Positions 38,318-50,676 of a stretch of DNA of 64,000 nt are shown here, piece after piece. The notes beneath the pieces are model-generated. The model made no database searches. It was not told the DNA's origin and worked only from the letters and a program-made list of their open reading frames with translations. Origin of the DNA: Hydractinia symbiolongicarpus (lineage: Eukaryota; Cnidaria; Hydrozoa; Anthoathecata; Hydractiniidae); assembly GCF_029227915.1 (NCBI RefSeq), contig NC_079881.1, positions 26,513,501 through 26,577,500 of the forward strand, read 5' to 3'. A program made the position numbers and the translations under genes. Each line of letters starts with the position of its first letter. Within the stretch, counting starts at the first letter, position 1.

Positions 38318-39536
38318 ATGAGACTTGTAGTTTTCAAAAATGTTTTCATTTTTGATGAGACGCTTAATGAAAGAGGTTTAATCGCCGGAAAACGAAAACT
38401 AGCGATTTCCTTTTAATCCCGGGCTGGGCCCGTGTACTCGAATGTATACAAAGAAAGTACCCAGGGAGTAAACTCATTTCCCGAACGATTTTTTAAGATT
38501 TTTTTTCACCACTAAAACGCATGAGACTTGTAGTTTTCAAAAATGTTTTCATTTTTGATGAGACGCTTACTGAAAGAGGTTTAATCGCCGGCAAACGAAA
38601 ACCCGCGATTTTCCGTAAATCCCGGGCTTGGCCGTATAGTCGAATGTAAACAAAGAAAGTACCCTGTGAGTAAACTCATTTCCAAAACGATTTTTTAAAT
38701 TATCTTTTCACCACTAAAACGCATGAGACTTGTAGTTTTCAAAAATGTTTTCATTTTTGATGAGACGCTGAATAAAAGAAGTTTAATCGCCGGCAAACGA
38801 AAACCCGCCATTTCCCGTAAACCTCGGACTCGGCCCGTATAATCAAAAGTATACAAAGAAAGTACCCAGGGAGTAAACTCATTTCCCGAACGATTTTTTA
38901 AATTATTTTTTCACCACTAAAACCCATGAGACTGGTAGTTTTCAAAAATGTTTTCATTTTTGATGAGACGCTGAATAAAAGAAGTTTAATCGCCGGCAAA
39001 CGAAAACCTGAGAATTCCCGTAAATCCCGGACTCGGCCCGTATAGTCAAAAGTATACAAAGAAAGTACCCAGGGTGTAAACTCATTTCCCGAACGATTTT
39101 TTAAATTATTATTTCACCACTAAAGCCCATGAGACTTGTAGTTTTTAAAAATGTTTTCATTTTTGATGAGACGCTGAATTAAAGAAGTTTAATCGCCGGC
39201 AAACGAAATCCTGCGACTTCCCGTAAATCCCGGACTCGGCCCGTATAGTCAAAAGTATACAAAGAAAGTACCCAGGGAGTAAACTCATTTCCCGAACGAT
39301 TTTTTAAATTATTTTTTCACCACTAAAACGCATGAGACTTGTAGTTTTTAGAAATGTTTTTTATTTTTTGATGAGACGCGTGATGAAAGTGGTTTAATCG
39401 CCGGTAAACGAAAACCCGCGATTTTCCGTAAATCCCGGGCTTGGCCCGTATAGTCGAATGTATACAAAGAAAGTACCCTGTGCGTAAACTCATTTCCAAA
39501 ACGTTTTTCTAACTTATTTTTTCACCACTAAAACGC
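38318..39536 (+). repeat. Six-monomer cassette, copy 5 of 5
   Basis: The same ordered six monomers, 11151 bp after copy 4, with private changes: 'gccggaaaacgaaaactag', 'gggctgggcccg', 'gcttactgaaag' and 'atgttttttattttttg'. It is the most diverged of the five. The preceding monomer has lost bases in its 'tttttattattttttcacc' tail. Confidence 0.86.
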
Positions 39537-42425
39537 ATGAGACTTGTAGTTTTCAAAAATGTTTTCATTTTTGATGAGACGCTTAATGAAAGAGGTTTAA
39601 TCGCCGGCAAACGAAAACCAGCGATTTCCCTTAAATCCCCGGCTTGGCCCGTGTAGACGAATGTATACAAAGAAAGTACCCAGGGAGTAAACTCATTTCC
39701 CGAACGATTTTTTAAATTATTATTTCACCACTAAAGCCCATGAGACTTGTAGTTTTTAAAAATCTTTTCATTTTTGATGAGACGCTGAATAAAAGAAGTT
39801 TAATCGCAGGCAAACGAAAACCCGCGACTTCCCGTAAATCCCGGACTCGGCCCGTATAGTCAAAAGTATACAAAGAAAGTACCCAGGGAGTAAACTCATT
39901 TCCCGAACGATTTTTTAAATTATTTTTTCACCACTAAAACGCATGAGACTTGTAGTTTTCAGAAATGTTTTCATTTTTGATGATACGCTTAATGAAAGTG
40001 GTTTAATCGCCGGCAAACGAAAACCCGCGATTTTCCGTATATCACGGGCTTGGCCCGTATAGTCGAATGTATACAAAGAAAGTACCCTGTGAGTAAACTC
40101 ATTTCCAAAACGATTTTTTAAATTATCTTTTCACCACTAAAACGCATGAGACTTGTAGTTTTCAAAAATATTTTCATTTTTGATGAAACACTGAATAAAA
40201 GCAGTTTAATCGCCGGCAAACGTAAACCCGCCATTTCCCGTAAATCCCGGGCTTGGCCCATATAGTCAAAAGTATTCAAAGAAAGTATCCAGGGAGTAAA
40301 CTCATTTCCCGAACGATTTTTTAAATTATTTTTTCACCACAAAAACGCATGAGACTTGTAGTTTTCAAAAATGTTTTCATTTTTGATGAGACGCTTAATG
40401 AAAGAGTTTTAACCGCCGGCAAACGAAAACCAACGATTTCCTCTAAATCCCGGGCTTGGCCCGTGTAGTCGAATGTATACAAAGAAAGTACCCAGGGAGT
40501 AAACTCATTTCCCGAACGATTTTTTAAGATTTTTTTTCACCACTAAAACGCATGAGACTTGTAGTTTTCAAAAATGTTTTCATTTTTGATGAGACGCTTA
40601 ATGAAAGAGGTTTAATCGCCGGCAAACGAAAACCCGCGATTTTCCGTAAATCCCGGGCTTGGCCGTATAGTCGAATGTAAACAAAGAAAGTACCCTGTGA
40701 GTAAACTCATTTCCAAAACGATTTTTTAAATTATCTTTTCACCACTAAAACGCATGAGACTTGTAGTTTTCAAAAATGTTTTCATTTTTGATGAGACGCT
40801 GAATAAAAGAAGTTTATTCGCCGGCAAACAAAAACCCGTCATTTCCCGTAAACCCCGGACTCGGCCCGTATAATTAAAAATATACAAAGAAAGTACCCAG
40901 GGAGTAAACTCATTTTCCGAACGATTTTTTAAATTATTTTTTCACCACTAAAACGCATGAGACTTGTAGTTTTTAGAAATGTTTTTTATTTTTTGATGAG
41001 ACGCGTGATGAAAGTGGTTTAATCGCCGGTAAACGAAAACCCGCGATTTTCCGTAAATCCCGGGCTTGGCCCGTATAGTCGAATGTATACAAAGAAAGTA
41101 CCCTGTGAGTAAACTCATTTCCAAAACGTTTTTCTAACTTATTTTTTCACCACTAAAACGCATGAGACTTGTAGTTTTCAAAAATGTTTTCATTTTTGAT
41201 GAGACGCTTAATGAAAGAGGTTTAATCGCCGGCAAACGAAAACCAGCGATTTCCCTTAAATCCCCGGCTTGGCCCGTGTAGACGAATGTATACAAAGAAA
41301 GTACCCAGGGAGTAAACTCATTTCCCGAACGATTTTTTAAATTATTATTTCACCACTAAAGCCCATGAGACTTGTAGTTTTTAAAAATCTTTTCATTTTT
41401 GATGAGACGCTGAATAAAAGAAGTTTAATCGCAGGCAAACGAAAACCCGCGACTTCCCGTAAATCCCGGACTCGGCCCGTATAGTCAAAAGTATACAAAG
41501 AAAGTACCCAGGGAGTAAACTCATTTCCCGAACGATTTTTTAAATTATTTTTTCACCACTAAAACGCATGAGACTTGTAGTTTTCAGAAATGTTTTCATT
41601 TTTGATGATACGCTTAATGAAAGTGGTTTAATCGCCGGCAAACGAAAACCCGCGATTTCCCGTATATCACGGGCTTGGCCCGTATAGTCGAATGTATACA
41701 AAGAAAGTACCCTGTGAGTAAACTCATTTCCAAAACGATTTTTTAAATTATCTTTTCACCACTAAAACGCATGAGACTTGTAGTTTTCAAAAATATTTTC
41801 ATTTTTGATGAAACACTGAATAAAAGCAGTTTAATCGCCGGCAAACGTAAACCCGCCATTTCCCGTAAATCCCGGGCTTGGCCCATATAGTCAAAAGTAT
41901 TCAAAGAAAGTAACCAGGGAGTAAACTCATTTCCCGAACGATTTTTTAAATTATTTTTTCACCACAAAAACGCATGAGACTTGTAGTTTTCAAAATTGTT
42001 TTCATTTTTGATGAGACGCTTAATGAAAGAGTTTTAACCGCCGGCAAACGAAAACCAACGATTTCCTCTAAATCCCGGGCTTGGCCCGTGTAGTCGAATG
42101 TATACAAAGAAAGTACCCAGGGAGTAAACTCATTTCCCGAACGATTTTTTAAGATTTTTTTTCACCACTAAAACGCATGAGACTTGTAGTTTTCAAAAAT
42201 GTTTTCATTTTTGATGAGACGCTTAATGAAAGAGGTTTAATCGCCAGCAAACGAAAACCCGCGATTTTCCGTAAATCCCGGGCTTGGCCGTATAGTCGAA
42301 TGTAAACAAAGAAAGTACCCTGTGAGTAAACTCATTTCCAAAACGATTTTTTAAATTATCTTTTCACCACTAAAACGCATGAGACTTGTAGTTTTCAAAA
42401 ATGTTTTCATTTTTGATGAGACGCT
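39330..42425 (+). repeat. Tandem eight-mer, period 1625 bp
   Basis: About 39330-40800 matches 40955-42425. Markers are 'agaaatgttttttatt' (39350, 40975), 'gatgatacgctt' and 'atatcacgggcttgg'. The period is eight monomers plus one base, the only larger period here above an exact multiple of 203. Copy differences include 'ccctgtgcgtaaac' at 39476 against 'ccctgtgagtaaac'. Confidence 0.86.
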
Positions 42426-43189
42426 TAATGAAAGAGGTTTAATCGCCGGCAAACGAAAACCCGCGATTTTCCGTAAATACCGGGCTTGGCCGTATAGTCG
42501 AATGTAAACAAAGAAAGTACCCTGTGAGTAAACTCATTTCCAAAACGATTTTTTAAATTATCTTTTCACCACTAAAACGCATGAGACTTGTAGTTTTCAA
42601 AAATGTTTTCATTTTTGATGAGACGTTGAATAAAAGAAGTTTATTCGCCGGCAAACAAAAACCCGTCATTTCCCGTAAACCCCGGACTCGGCCCGTATAA
42701 TTAAAAATATACAAAGAAAGTACCCAGGGAGTAAACTCATTTTCCGAACGATTTTTTAAATTACTTTTTCACCACTAAAACGCATGAGACTTGTAGTTTT
42801 TAAAAATGTTTTCATTTTTGATGAGACGCTGAATAAAAGAAGTTTAATCGCAGGCAAACGAAAACCCGCGACTTCCCGTAAACCCTGGACTCGTCCCGTA
42901 TAGTCAAAAGTGTACAAAGAAAGTACCCAGGGAGTAAACTCATTTCCCGAACGATTTTTTAAATTATTTTTTCACCACTAAAACGCATGAGACTTGTAGT
43001 TTTCAAAAATGTTTTTATTTTTGATGAGACGCTGAATAAAAGAAGTTTAATCGCCGGCAAACAAAAACCCGCCATTTCCCGTAAACCCCGGACTCGGCCC
43101 GTATAATCAAAAGTATACAAAGAAAGTACCCAGGGAGTAAACTCATTTCCCGAACGATTTTTTAAATTATTTTTTCACCACTTAAACGC

Positions 43190-43392
43190 ATGAGACTTGT
43201 AGTTTTCAAAAATGTTTTCATTTTTGATGAGACGCTGAATAAAAGAAGTTTAATCGCCGGCAAACGAAAACCCGCGATTTCCCGTAAATCCCGGACTCGG
43301 CCCGTATAGTCAAAAGTATACAAAGAAAGTACCCAGGGAGTAAACTTATTTTCCGAACGATTTTTTAAATTATTTTTTCACCACTAAAACGC
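43190..43392 (+). repeat. Near-consensus monomer, subtype A
   Basis: This 203-bp unit is a good reference for subtype A. Its marks are 'gacgctgaataaaagaag', 'cccggactcggcccg', 'tagtcaaaagtatac', 'cccagggagtaaac' and an 'ttaaattattttttcacc' tail. Four CCCG words start at 43271, 43281, 43290 and 43301, close to one helical turn apart. By hand count it has about 77 G+C in 203 bases and about 13 CpG. Confidence 0.9.
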
Positions 43393-43595
43393 ATGAGACT
43401 TGTAGTTTTCAAAAATGTTTTCATTTTTGATGAGACGCTTAATGAAAGAGGTTTAACCGCCGGCAAACGAAAACCAGCGATTTCCCCTAAATCCCGGGCT
43501 TGGCCCGTGTAGTCGAATGTATATAAAGAAAGTACCCAGGGAGTAAACTCATTTCCCGAACGATTTTTTAAGATTTTTTTTCACCACTAAAACGC
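43393..43595 (+). repeat. Representative monomer, subtype D
   Basis: This 203-bp unit resembles B in its left half ('cttaatgaaagaggttt', 'gggcttggcccgtgtag', 'tcgaatgtat') but A in its right half ('cccagggagtaaac'). It ends in 'ttaagattttttttcacc', which is unique to this subtype. The pattern suggests an old B/A recombinant monomer that then spread as its own lineage. Confidence 0.8.
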
Positions 43596-43789
43596 ATGAG
43601 ACTTGTAGTTTTCAAAAATGTTTTCATTTTTGATGAGACGCTTAATGAAAGAGGTTTAATCGCCGGCAAACGAAAACCCGCGATTTTCCGTAAATCCCGG
43701 ACTCGGCCCGTATAGTCAAAAGTATACAAAGAAAGCACCCAGGGAGTAAACTCATTTCACGAACGATTTTTTAAATCATTTTTTCACCA

Positions 43790-44880
43790 CTAAAACGCAT
43801 GAGACTTGTAGTTTTCAGAAATGTTTTCATTTTTGATGAGACGCTTAATGAAAGTGGTTTAATCGCCGGCAAACGAAAACCCGCGATTTCCCGTAAATCC
43901 CGGGCTTGGCCCGTATAGACGAATGTATACAAAGAAAGTACCCTGTGAGTAAACTTATTTCCAAAACGATTTTTTAAATTATCTTTTCACCATTAAAACG
44001 CATGAGACTTGTAGTTTTCAAAAATGTTTTCATTTTTGATGAGACACTGAATAAAAGAAGTTTAATCGCCGGCAAACGAAAACCTGCGATTTCCCGTAAA
44101 TCCCGGACTCGGCCCGTATAGTCAAAAGTATACAAAGAAAGTACCCAGGGAGTAAACTCATTTCCCGAACGATTTTTTATATTTTTTTTTCACCACTAAA
44201 ACGCATGAGACTTGTAGTTTTCAAAAATGTTTTCATTTTTGATGAGACGCTGAATAAAAGAAGTTTAATCGCCGGCAAACGAAAACCCGCGATTTCCCGT
44301 AAACCCCGGACTCGACCCGTATAATCAAAAGTATTCAAAGAAAGTACCCAGGGAGTAAACTCATTTCCCGAACGATTTTTAAATTATTTTTTCACCACTA
44401 AAACGCATGAGACTTGTAGTTTTCATAAATGTTTTCATTTTTGATGAGACGCTGAATAAAAGAAGTTTAATCGCAGGCAAACGAAAACCTGCGACTTCCC
44501 GTAAATCCCGGACTCGGCCCGTATAGTCAAAAGTATACAAAGAAAGTACCCAGGGTGTAAACTCATTTCCCGAGCAATTTTTTAAATTATTATTTCACCA
44601 CTAAAGCCCATGAGACTTGTAGTTTTTAAAAATGTTTTCATTTTTGATGAGACGCTGAATAAAAGAAGTTTAATCGCAGGCAAACGAAAACCTGCGACTT
44701 CCCGTAAATCCCGGACTCGGCCCGTATAGTCAAAAGTATACAAAGAAAGTACCCAGGGTGTAAACTCATTTCCCGAACAATTTTTTAAATTATTATTTCA
44801 CCACTAAAGCCCATGAGACTTGTAGTTTTTAAAAATGTTTTTATTTTTGAGGAGACGCTGAATAAAAGAAGTTTAATCGC
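43790..44880 (+). repeat. HOR block, copy 1 (period 2636 bp)
   Basis: This matches about 46426-47516 at 2636 bp (13 monomers minus 3). Marks are 'ttttttatatttttt' (44173, 46809), 'cgatttttaaattatt', 'ttttcataaatg', 'cccgagcaatt' and 'tttttgaggagacgc' (44844, 47480). The copies diverge at 44881/47517. Confidence 0.88.
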
Positions 44881-44959
44881 TGGCAAACGAAAACCCGCGA
44901 CTTCCCGTAAATCCCGGACTCGTCCCGTATAGTCAAAAGTGTACAAAGAAAGTACCCAG

Positions 44960-46215
44960 GGAGTAAACTCATTTCCCGAACGATTTTTTAAATTATTTTT
45001 TCACCACTAAAACGCATGAGACTTGTAGTTTTCAGAAATGTTTTCATTTTTGATGAGACGCTTAATGAAAGTGGTTTAATCGCCGGCTAACGAAAACCCG
45101 CGACTTCCCGTATATCTCGGGCTTGGCCCGTATAGTCGAATGTATACAAAGAAAGTACCCTGTAAGTAAACTCATTTCCAAAACGATTTTTTAAATTATC
45201 TTTTCACCACTAAAACGCATGAGACTTGTAGTTTTCAAAAATGTTTTCATTTTTGATGTGACGCTTAATGAAAGAGGTTTAACCACCGGCAAACGAAAAC
45301 CCGCGATTTTCCGTAAATCCCGGGCTTGGCCGTATAGTCGAATGTAAACAAAGAAAGTACCCTGTGAGTAAACTCATTTCCAAAACGATTTTTTAAACTA
45401 TCTTTTCACCACTAAAACGCATAAGACTTGTAGTTTTCAAAAATGTTTTTATTTTTGATGAGACGCTGATTAAAAGAAGTTTAATCGCCAGCAAACAAAA
45501 ACCCGCCATTTCCCGTAAATCCCGGACTCGGCCCGTATAATCAAAAGTATACAAAGAAAGTACCAAGGGAGTAAACTCATTTCCCGAACGATTTTTTAAA
45601 TTATTTTTTCACCACTAAAACGCATGAGACTTGTAGTTTTCAGAAATGTTTTCATTTTTGATGAGACGCTTAATGAAAGTGGTTTAATCGCCGGCTAACG
45701 AAAACCCGCGACTTCCCGTATATCTCGGGCTTGGCCCGTATAGTCGAATGTATACAAAGAAAGTACCCTGTAAGTAAACTCATTTCCAAAACGATTTTTT
45801 AAATTATCTTTTCACCACTAAAACGCATGAGACTTGTAGTTTTCAAAAATGTTTTCATTTTTGATGTGACGCTTAATGAAAGAGGTTTAACCACCGGCAA
45901 ACGAAAACCCGCGATTTTCCGTAAATCCCGGGCTTGGCCGTATAGTCGAATGTAAACAAAGAAAGTACCCTGTGAGTAAACTCATTTCCAAAACGATTTT
46001 TTAAACTATCTTTTCACCACTAAAACGCATGAGACTTGTAGTTTTCAAAAATGTTTTTATTTTTGATGAGACGCTGATTAAAAGAAGTTTAATCGCCAGC
46101 AAACAAAAACCCGCCATTTCCCGTAAACCCCGGACTCGGCCCGTATAATCAAAAGTATACAAAGAAAGTACCAAGGGAGTAAACTCATTTCCCGAACGAT
46201 TTTTTAAATTATTTT
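44960..46215 (+). repeat. Tandem trimer, 2 x 608 bp
   Basis: The rare words 'gatgtgacgctt' (45255, 45863), 'ccctgtaagtaaac', 'taaccaccggc', 'gctgattaaaag' and 'taccaagggag' all recur 608 bp apart. The copies differ at 'cgcataagac' (45419) and at 'gtaaatccc' against 'gtaaacccc' (near 45517/46125). Confidence 0.9.
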
Positions 46216-46824
46216 TTCACCACTTAAACGCATGAGACTTGTAGTTTTCAAAAATATTTTCATTTTTGATGAGACGCTGAATAAAAGAAGTTTAATCGCC
46301 GGCAAACGAAAACCCGCGATTTTCCGTAAATCCCGGACTCGGCCCGTATAGTCAAAAGTATACAAAGAAAGTACCCAGGGAGTAAACTCATTTCCCGAAC
46401 GATTTTTTAAATTATTTTTTCACCACTAAAACGCATGAGACTTGTAGTTTTCAGAAATGTTTTCATTTTTGATGAGACGCTTAATGAAAGTGGTTTAATC
46501 GCCGGCAAACGAAAACCCGCGATTTCCCGTAAATCCCGGGCTTGGCCCGTATAGACGAATGTTTACAAAGAAAGTACCCTGTGAGTAAACTTATTTCCAA
46601 AACGATTTTTTAAATTATCTTTTCACCACTAAAACGCATGAGACTTGTAGTTTTCAAAAATGTTTTCATTTTTGATGAGACACTGAATAAAAGAAGTTTA
46701 ATCGCCGGCAAACGAAAACCTGCGATTTCCCGTAAATCCCGGACTCAGCCCGTATAGTCAAAAGTATACAAAGAAAGTACCCAGGGAGTAAACTCATTTC
46801 CCGAACGATTTTTTATATTTTTTT

Positions 46825-49800
46825 TTCACCACTAAAACGCATGAGACTTGTAGTTTTCAAAAATGTTTTCATTTTTGATGAGACGCTGAATAAAAGAAGT
46901 TTAATCGCCGGCAAACGAAAACCCGCGATTTCCCGTAAACCCCGGACTCGACCCGTATAATCAAAAGTATTCAAAGAAAGTACCCAGGGAGTAAACTCAT
47001 TTCCCGAACGATTTTTAAATTATTTTTTCACCACTAAAACGCATGAGACTTGTAGTTTTCATAAATGTTTTCATTTTTGATGAGACGCTGAATAAAAGAA
47101 GTTTAATCGCAGGCAAACGAAAACCTGCGACTTCCCGTAAATCCCGGACTCGGCCCGTATAGTCAAAAGTATACAAAGAAAGTACCAAGGGTGTAAACGC
47201 ATTTCCCGAGCAATTTTTTAAATTATTATTTCACCACTAAAGCCCATGAGACTTGTAGTTTTTAAAAATGTTTTCATTTTTGATGAGACGCTGAATAAAA
47301 GAAGTTTAATCGCAGGCAAACGAAAACCTGCGACTTCCCGTAAATCCCGCACTCGGCCCGTATAGTCAAAAGTATACAAAGAAAGTACCCAGGGTGTAAA
47401 CTCATTTCCCGAACAATTTTTTAAATTATTATTTCACCACTAAAGCCCATGAGACTTGTAGTTTTTGAAAATGTTTTTATTTTTGAGGAGACGCTGAATA
47501 AAAGAAGTTTAATCGCCGGCAAACGAAAACCTGCGACTTCCCGTAAATCCCGGACTCGGCCCGTATAGTCAAAAGTATACAAAGAAAGTACCCAGGGAGT
47601 AAACTCATTTCCCGAACTATTTTTTAAATTATTTTTTACCACTAAAACGCATGAGACTTGTAGTTTTCAGAAATGTTTTCATTTTTGATGAGACGCTTAA
47701 TGAAAGTGGTTTAATCGTCGGCAAACGAAAACCTGCGATTTCCCGTAAATCCCGGGCTTGGTCCGTATAGTCGAATGTATACAAAGAAAGTACCTTGTGA
47801 GTAAACTCATTTCCAAAACGATTTTTTAAATTATCTTTTCACCACTAAAACGCATGAGAATTGTAGTTTTCAAAAATGTTTTCATTTTTGATGAGACACT
47901 GAATAAAAGAAGTTTAATCGCCGGCAAACGAAAACCTGCGATTTCCCGTAAATCCCGGACTCGGCCCGTATAGTCAAAAGTATACAAAGAAAGTACCCAG
48001 GGAGTAAACTCATTTCCCGAACGATTTTTCATATTATTTTTTCACCACTAAAACGCATGAGACTTGTAGTTTTCAAAAATGTTTTCATTTTTGATGAGAC
48101 GCTTAATGAAAGAGGTTTAACCGCCGGCAAACGAAAACCAACGATTTCCTCTAAATCCCGGGCTTGGCCCGTGTAGTCGAATGTATACAAAGAAAGTACC
48201 CAGGGAGTAAACTCATTTTCCGAACGATTTTTTAAGATTTTTTTTCACCACTAAAACGCATGAGACTTGTAGTTTTCAAAAATGTTTTCATTTTTGATGA
48301 GACGCTTAATGAAAGAGGCTTAATCGCCGGCAAACGAAAACCCGCGATTTTCCGTAAATCCCGGGCTTGGCCGTATAGTCGAATGTAAACAAAGAAAGTA
48401 CCCTGTGAGTACACTCATTTCCAAAACGATTTTTTAAATTATCTTTTCACCACTAAAACGCATGAGACTTGTAGTTTTCAAAAATGTTTTCATTTTTGAT
48501 GAGACGCTGAATAAAAGAAGTTTAATCGCCGGCAAACAAAAACCCGTCATTTCCCGTAAACCCCGGACTCGGCCCGTATAATTAAAAATATACAAAGAAA
48601 GTACCCAGGGAGTAAACTCATTTTCCGAACGATTTTTTAAATTACCTTTTCACCACTAAAACGCTTGAGACTTTTAGTTTTTAAAAATGTTTTCATTTTT
48701 GATGACACGCTGAATAAAAGAAGTTTAATCGCAGGCAAACGAAAACCCGCGACTTCCCGTAAATCTCGGACTCGTCCCGTATAGTCAAAAGTGTACAAAG
48801 AAAGTACCCAGGGAGTAAACTCATTTCCCGAACGATTTTTTAACTTATTTTTTCACCACTAAAACGCATGAGACTTGTAGTTTTCAGAAATGTTTTCATT
48901 TTTGATGAGACGCTTAATGAAAGTGGTTTAATCGCCGGCTAACGAAAACCCGCGACTTCCCGTATATCTCGGGCTTGGCCCGTATAGTCGAATGTATACA
49001 AAGAAAGTACACTGTGAGTAAACTCATTTCCAAAACGATTTTTTAAATTATCTTTTCACCACTAAATGCATGAGACTTGTAGTTTTCAAAAATGTTTTCA
49101 TTTTTGATGAGACGCTTAATGAAAGAGGTTTAATCACCGGCAAACGAAAACCCGCGATTTTCCGTAAATCCCGGGCTTGGCCGTATAGTCGAATGTAAAC
49201 AAAGAAAGTACCCTGTGAGTAAACTCATTTCCAAAACGATTTTTTAAACTATCTTTTCACCACTAAAACGCATGAGACTTGTAGTTTTCAAAAATGTTTT
49301 TATTTTTAATGAGACGCTGAATAAAAGAAGTTTAATCGCCGGCAAACAAAAACCCGCCATTTCCCGTAAACCCCAGACTCGGCCCGTATAATCAAAAGTA
49401 TACAAAGAAAGTACCCAGGGAGTAAACTCATTTCCCGAACGATTTTTTAAATTATTTTTTCACCACTTAAACGCATGAGACTTGTAGTTTTCAAAAATGT
49501 TTTCATTTTTGATGAGACGCTGAATAAAAGAAGTTTAATCGCCGGCAAACGAAAACCTGAGATTTCCCGTAAATCCCGGACTCGGCCCGTATAGTCAAAA
49601 GAATACAAAGAAAGTACCCAGGGTGTAAACTCATTTCCCGAACGATTTTTTAAATTATTATTTCACCACTAAAACGCATGAGACCTGTAGTTTTCAAAAA
49701 TGTTTTCATTTTTGATGAGACGCTTAATGAAAGAGGTTTAATCGCCGGCAAACAAAAACCCGTCATTTCCCCTAAACCCCGGACTCGGCCCGTATAATCA

Positions 49801-50676
49801 AAAGTATACAAAGAAAGTACCTAGGGAGTAAACTCATTTCCCGAACGATTTTTTAAATTATTTTTTCACCACTAAAACGCATGAGACTTTTAGTTTTCAG
49901 AAATGTTTTCATTTTTGATGAGACGCTGAATAAGAGAAGTTTAATCGCAGGCAAACGAAAACCCGCGACTTCCCGTAAATCCCGGACTCGGCCCGTATAG
50001 TCAAAACTATACAAAGAAAGTACCCAGGGAGTAAACTCATTTACCGAACGATTTTTTAAATTATTTTTTCACCACTAAAACGCATGAGACTTTTAGTTTT
50101 CAGAAATGTTTTCATTTTTGATGAGACGCTTAATGAAAGTGGTTTAATCGCCGGCTAACGAAAACCCGCGACTTCCCGTATATCTCGGGCTTGGCCCGTA
50201 TAGTCGAATGTATACAAAGAAAGTACCCTGTGAGTAAACTCATTTCCAAAACGATTTTTTAAATTATCTTTTCACCACTAAAACGCATGAGACTTGTAGT
50301 TTTCAAAAATCTTTTCATTTTTGATGAAACACTGAATAAAAGAATTTTAGTCGCCGGCAAACGTAAAGCCGCCATTTCCCGTAAATCCCGGGCTTGGCCC
50401 ATATAGTCAAAAGTATACAAAGAAAGTATCCAGGGAGTAAACTCATTTCCCGAACGATTTTTTATATTATTTTTTCACCACTAAAACGCATGGGACTGGT
50501 AGTTTTCAAAAATGTTTTCATTTTTGATGAGACGCTTAATGAAAGAGGTTTAATCGCCGGCAAACAAAAACCCGTCATTTCCCGTAAACCCCGGACTCGG
50601 CCCGTATAATCAAAAGTATACAAAGAAAGTACCTAGGGAGTAAACTCATTTCCCGAACGATTTTTTAAATTATTTT
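46825..50676 (+). repeat. Direct tandem HOR, unit 1 (3852 bp, about 19 monomers)
   Basis: This unit is followed immediately by its copy. The offset is 3852 bp for 46825-48016 and 3649 bp for about 48220-50700, because unit 2 lacks one D monomer (about 48017-48219 here). Shared rare words are 'cgaactatttttt', 'aatcgtcggc', 'ttggtccgtatag', 'ccttgtgag', 'cgcttgagactttt', 'ctaaatgcatgag' and 'taccgaacg'. Confidence 0.93.

Larger units (their letters stand above)
42426..43789 (+). repeat. Mixed monomers with no long duplication seen
   Basis: About seven monomers of A, A' and D type. Local variants include 'aaataccgggcttgg' (42476), 'gacgttgaataaaag' (42623), 'aaccctggactcgtccc', 'cacttaaacgcatg' (43179) and 'tgtatataaagaaag' (43517). 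The last recurs near 55279, and the 43.0-43.2 kb monomer resembles 49.3 kb. Confidence 0.75.
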
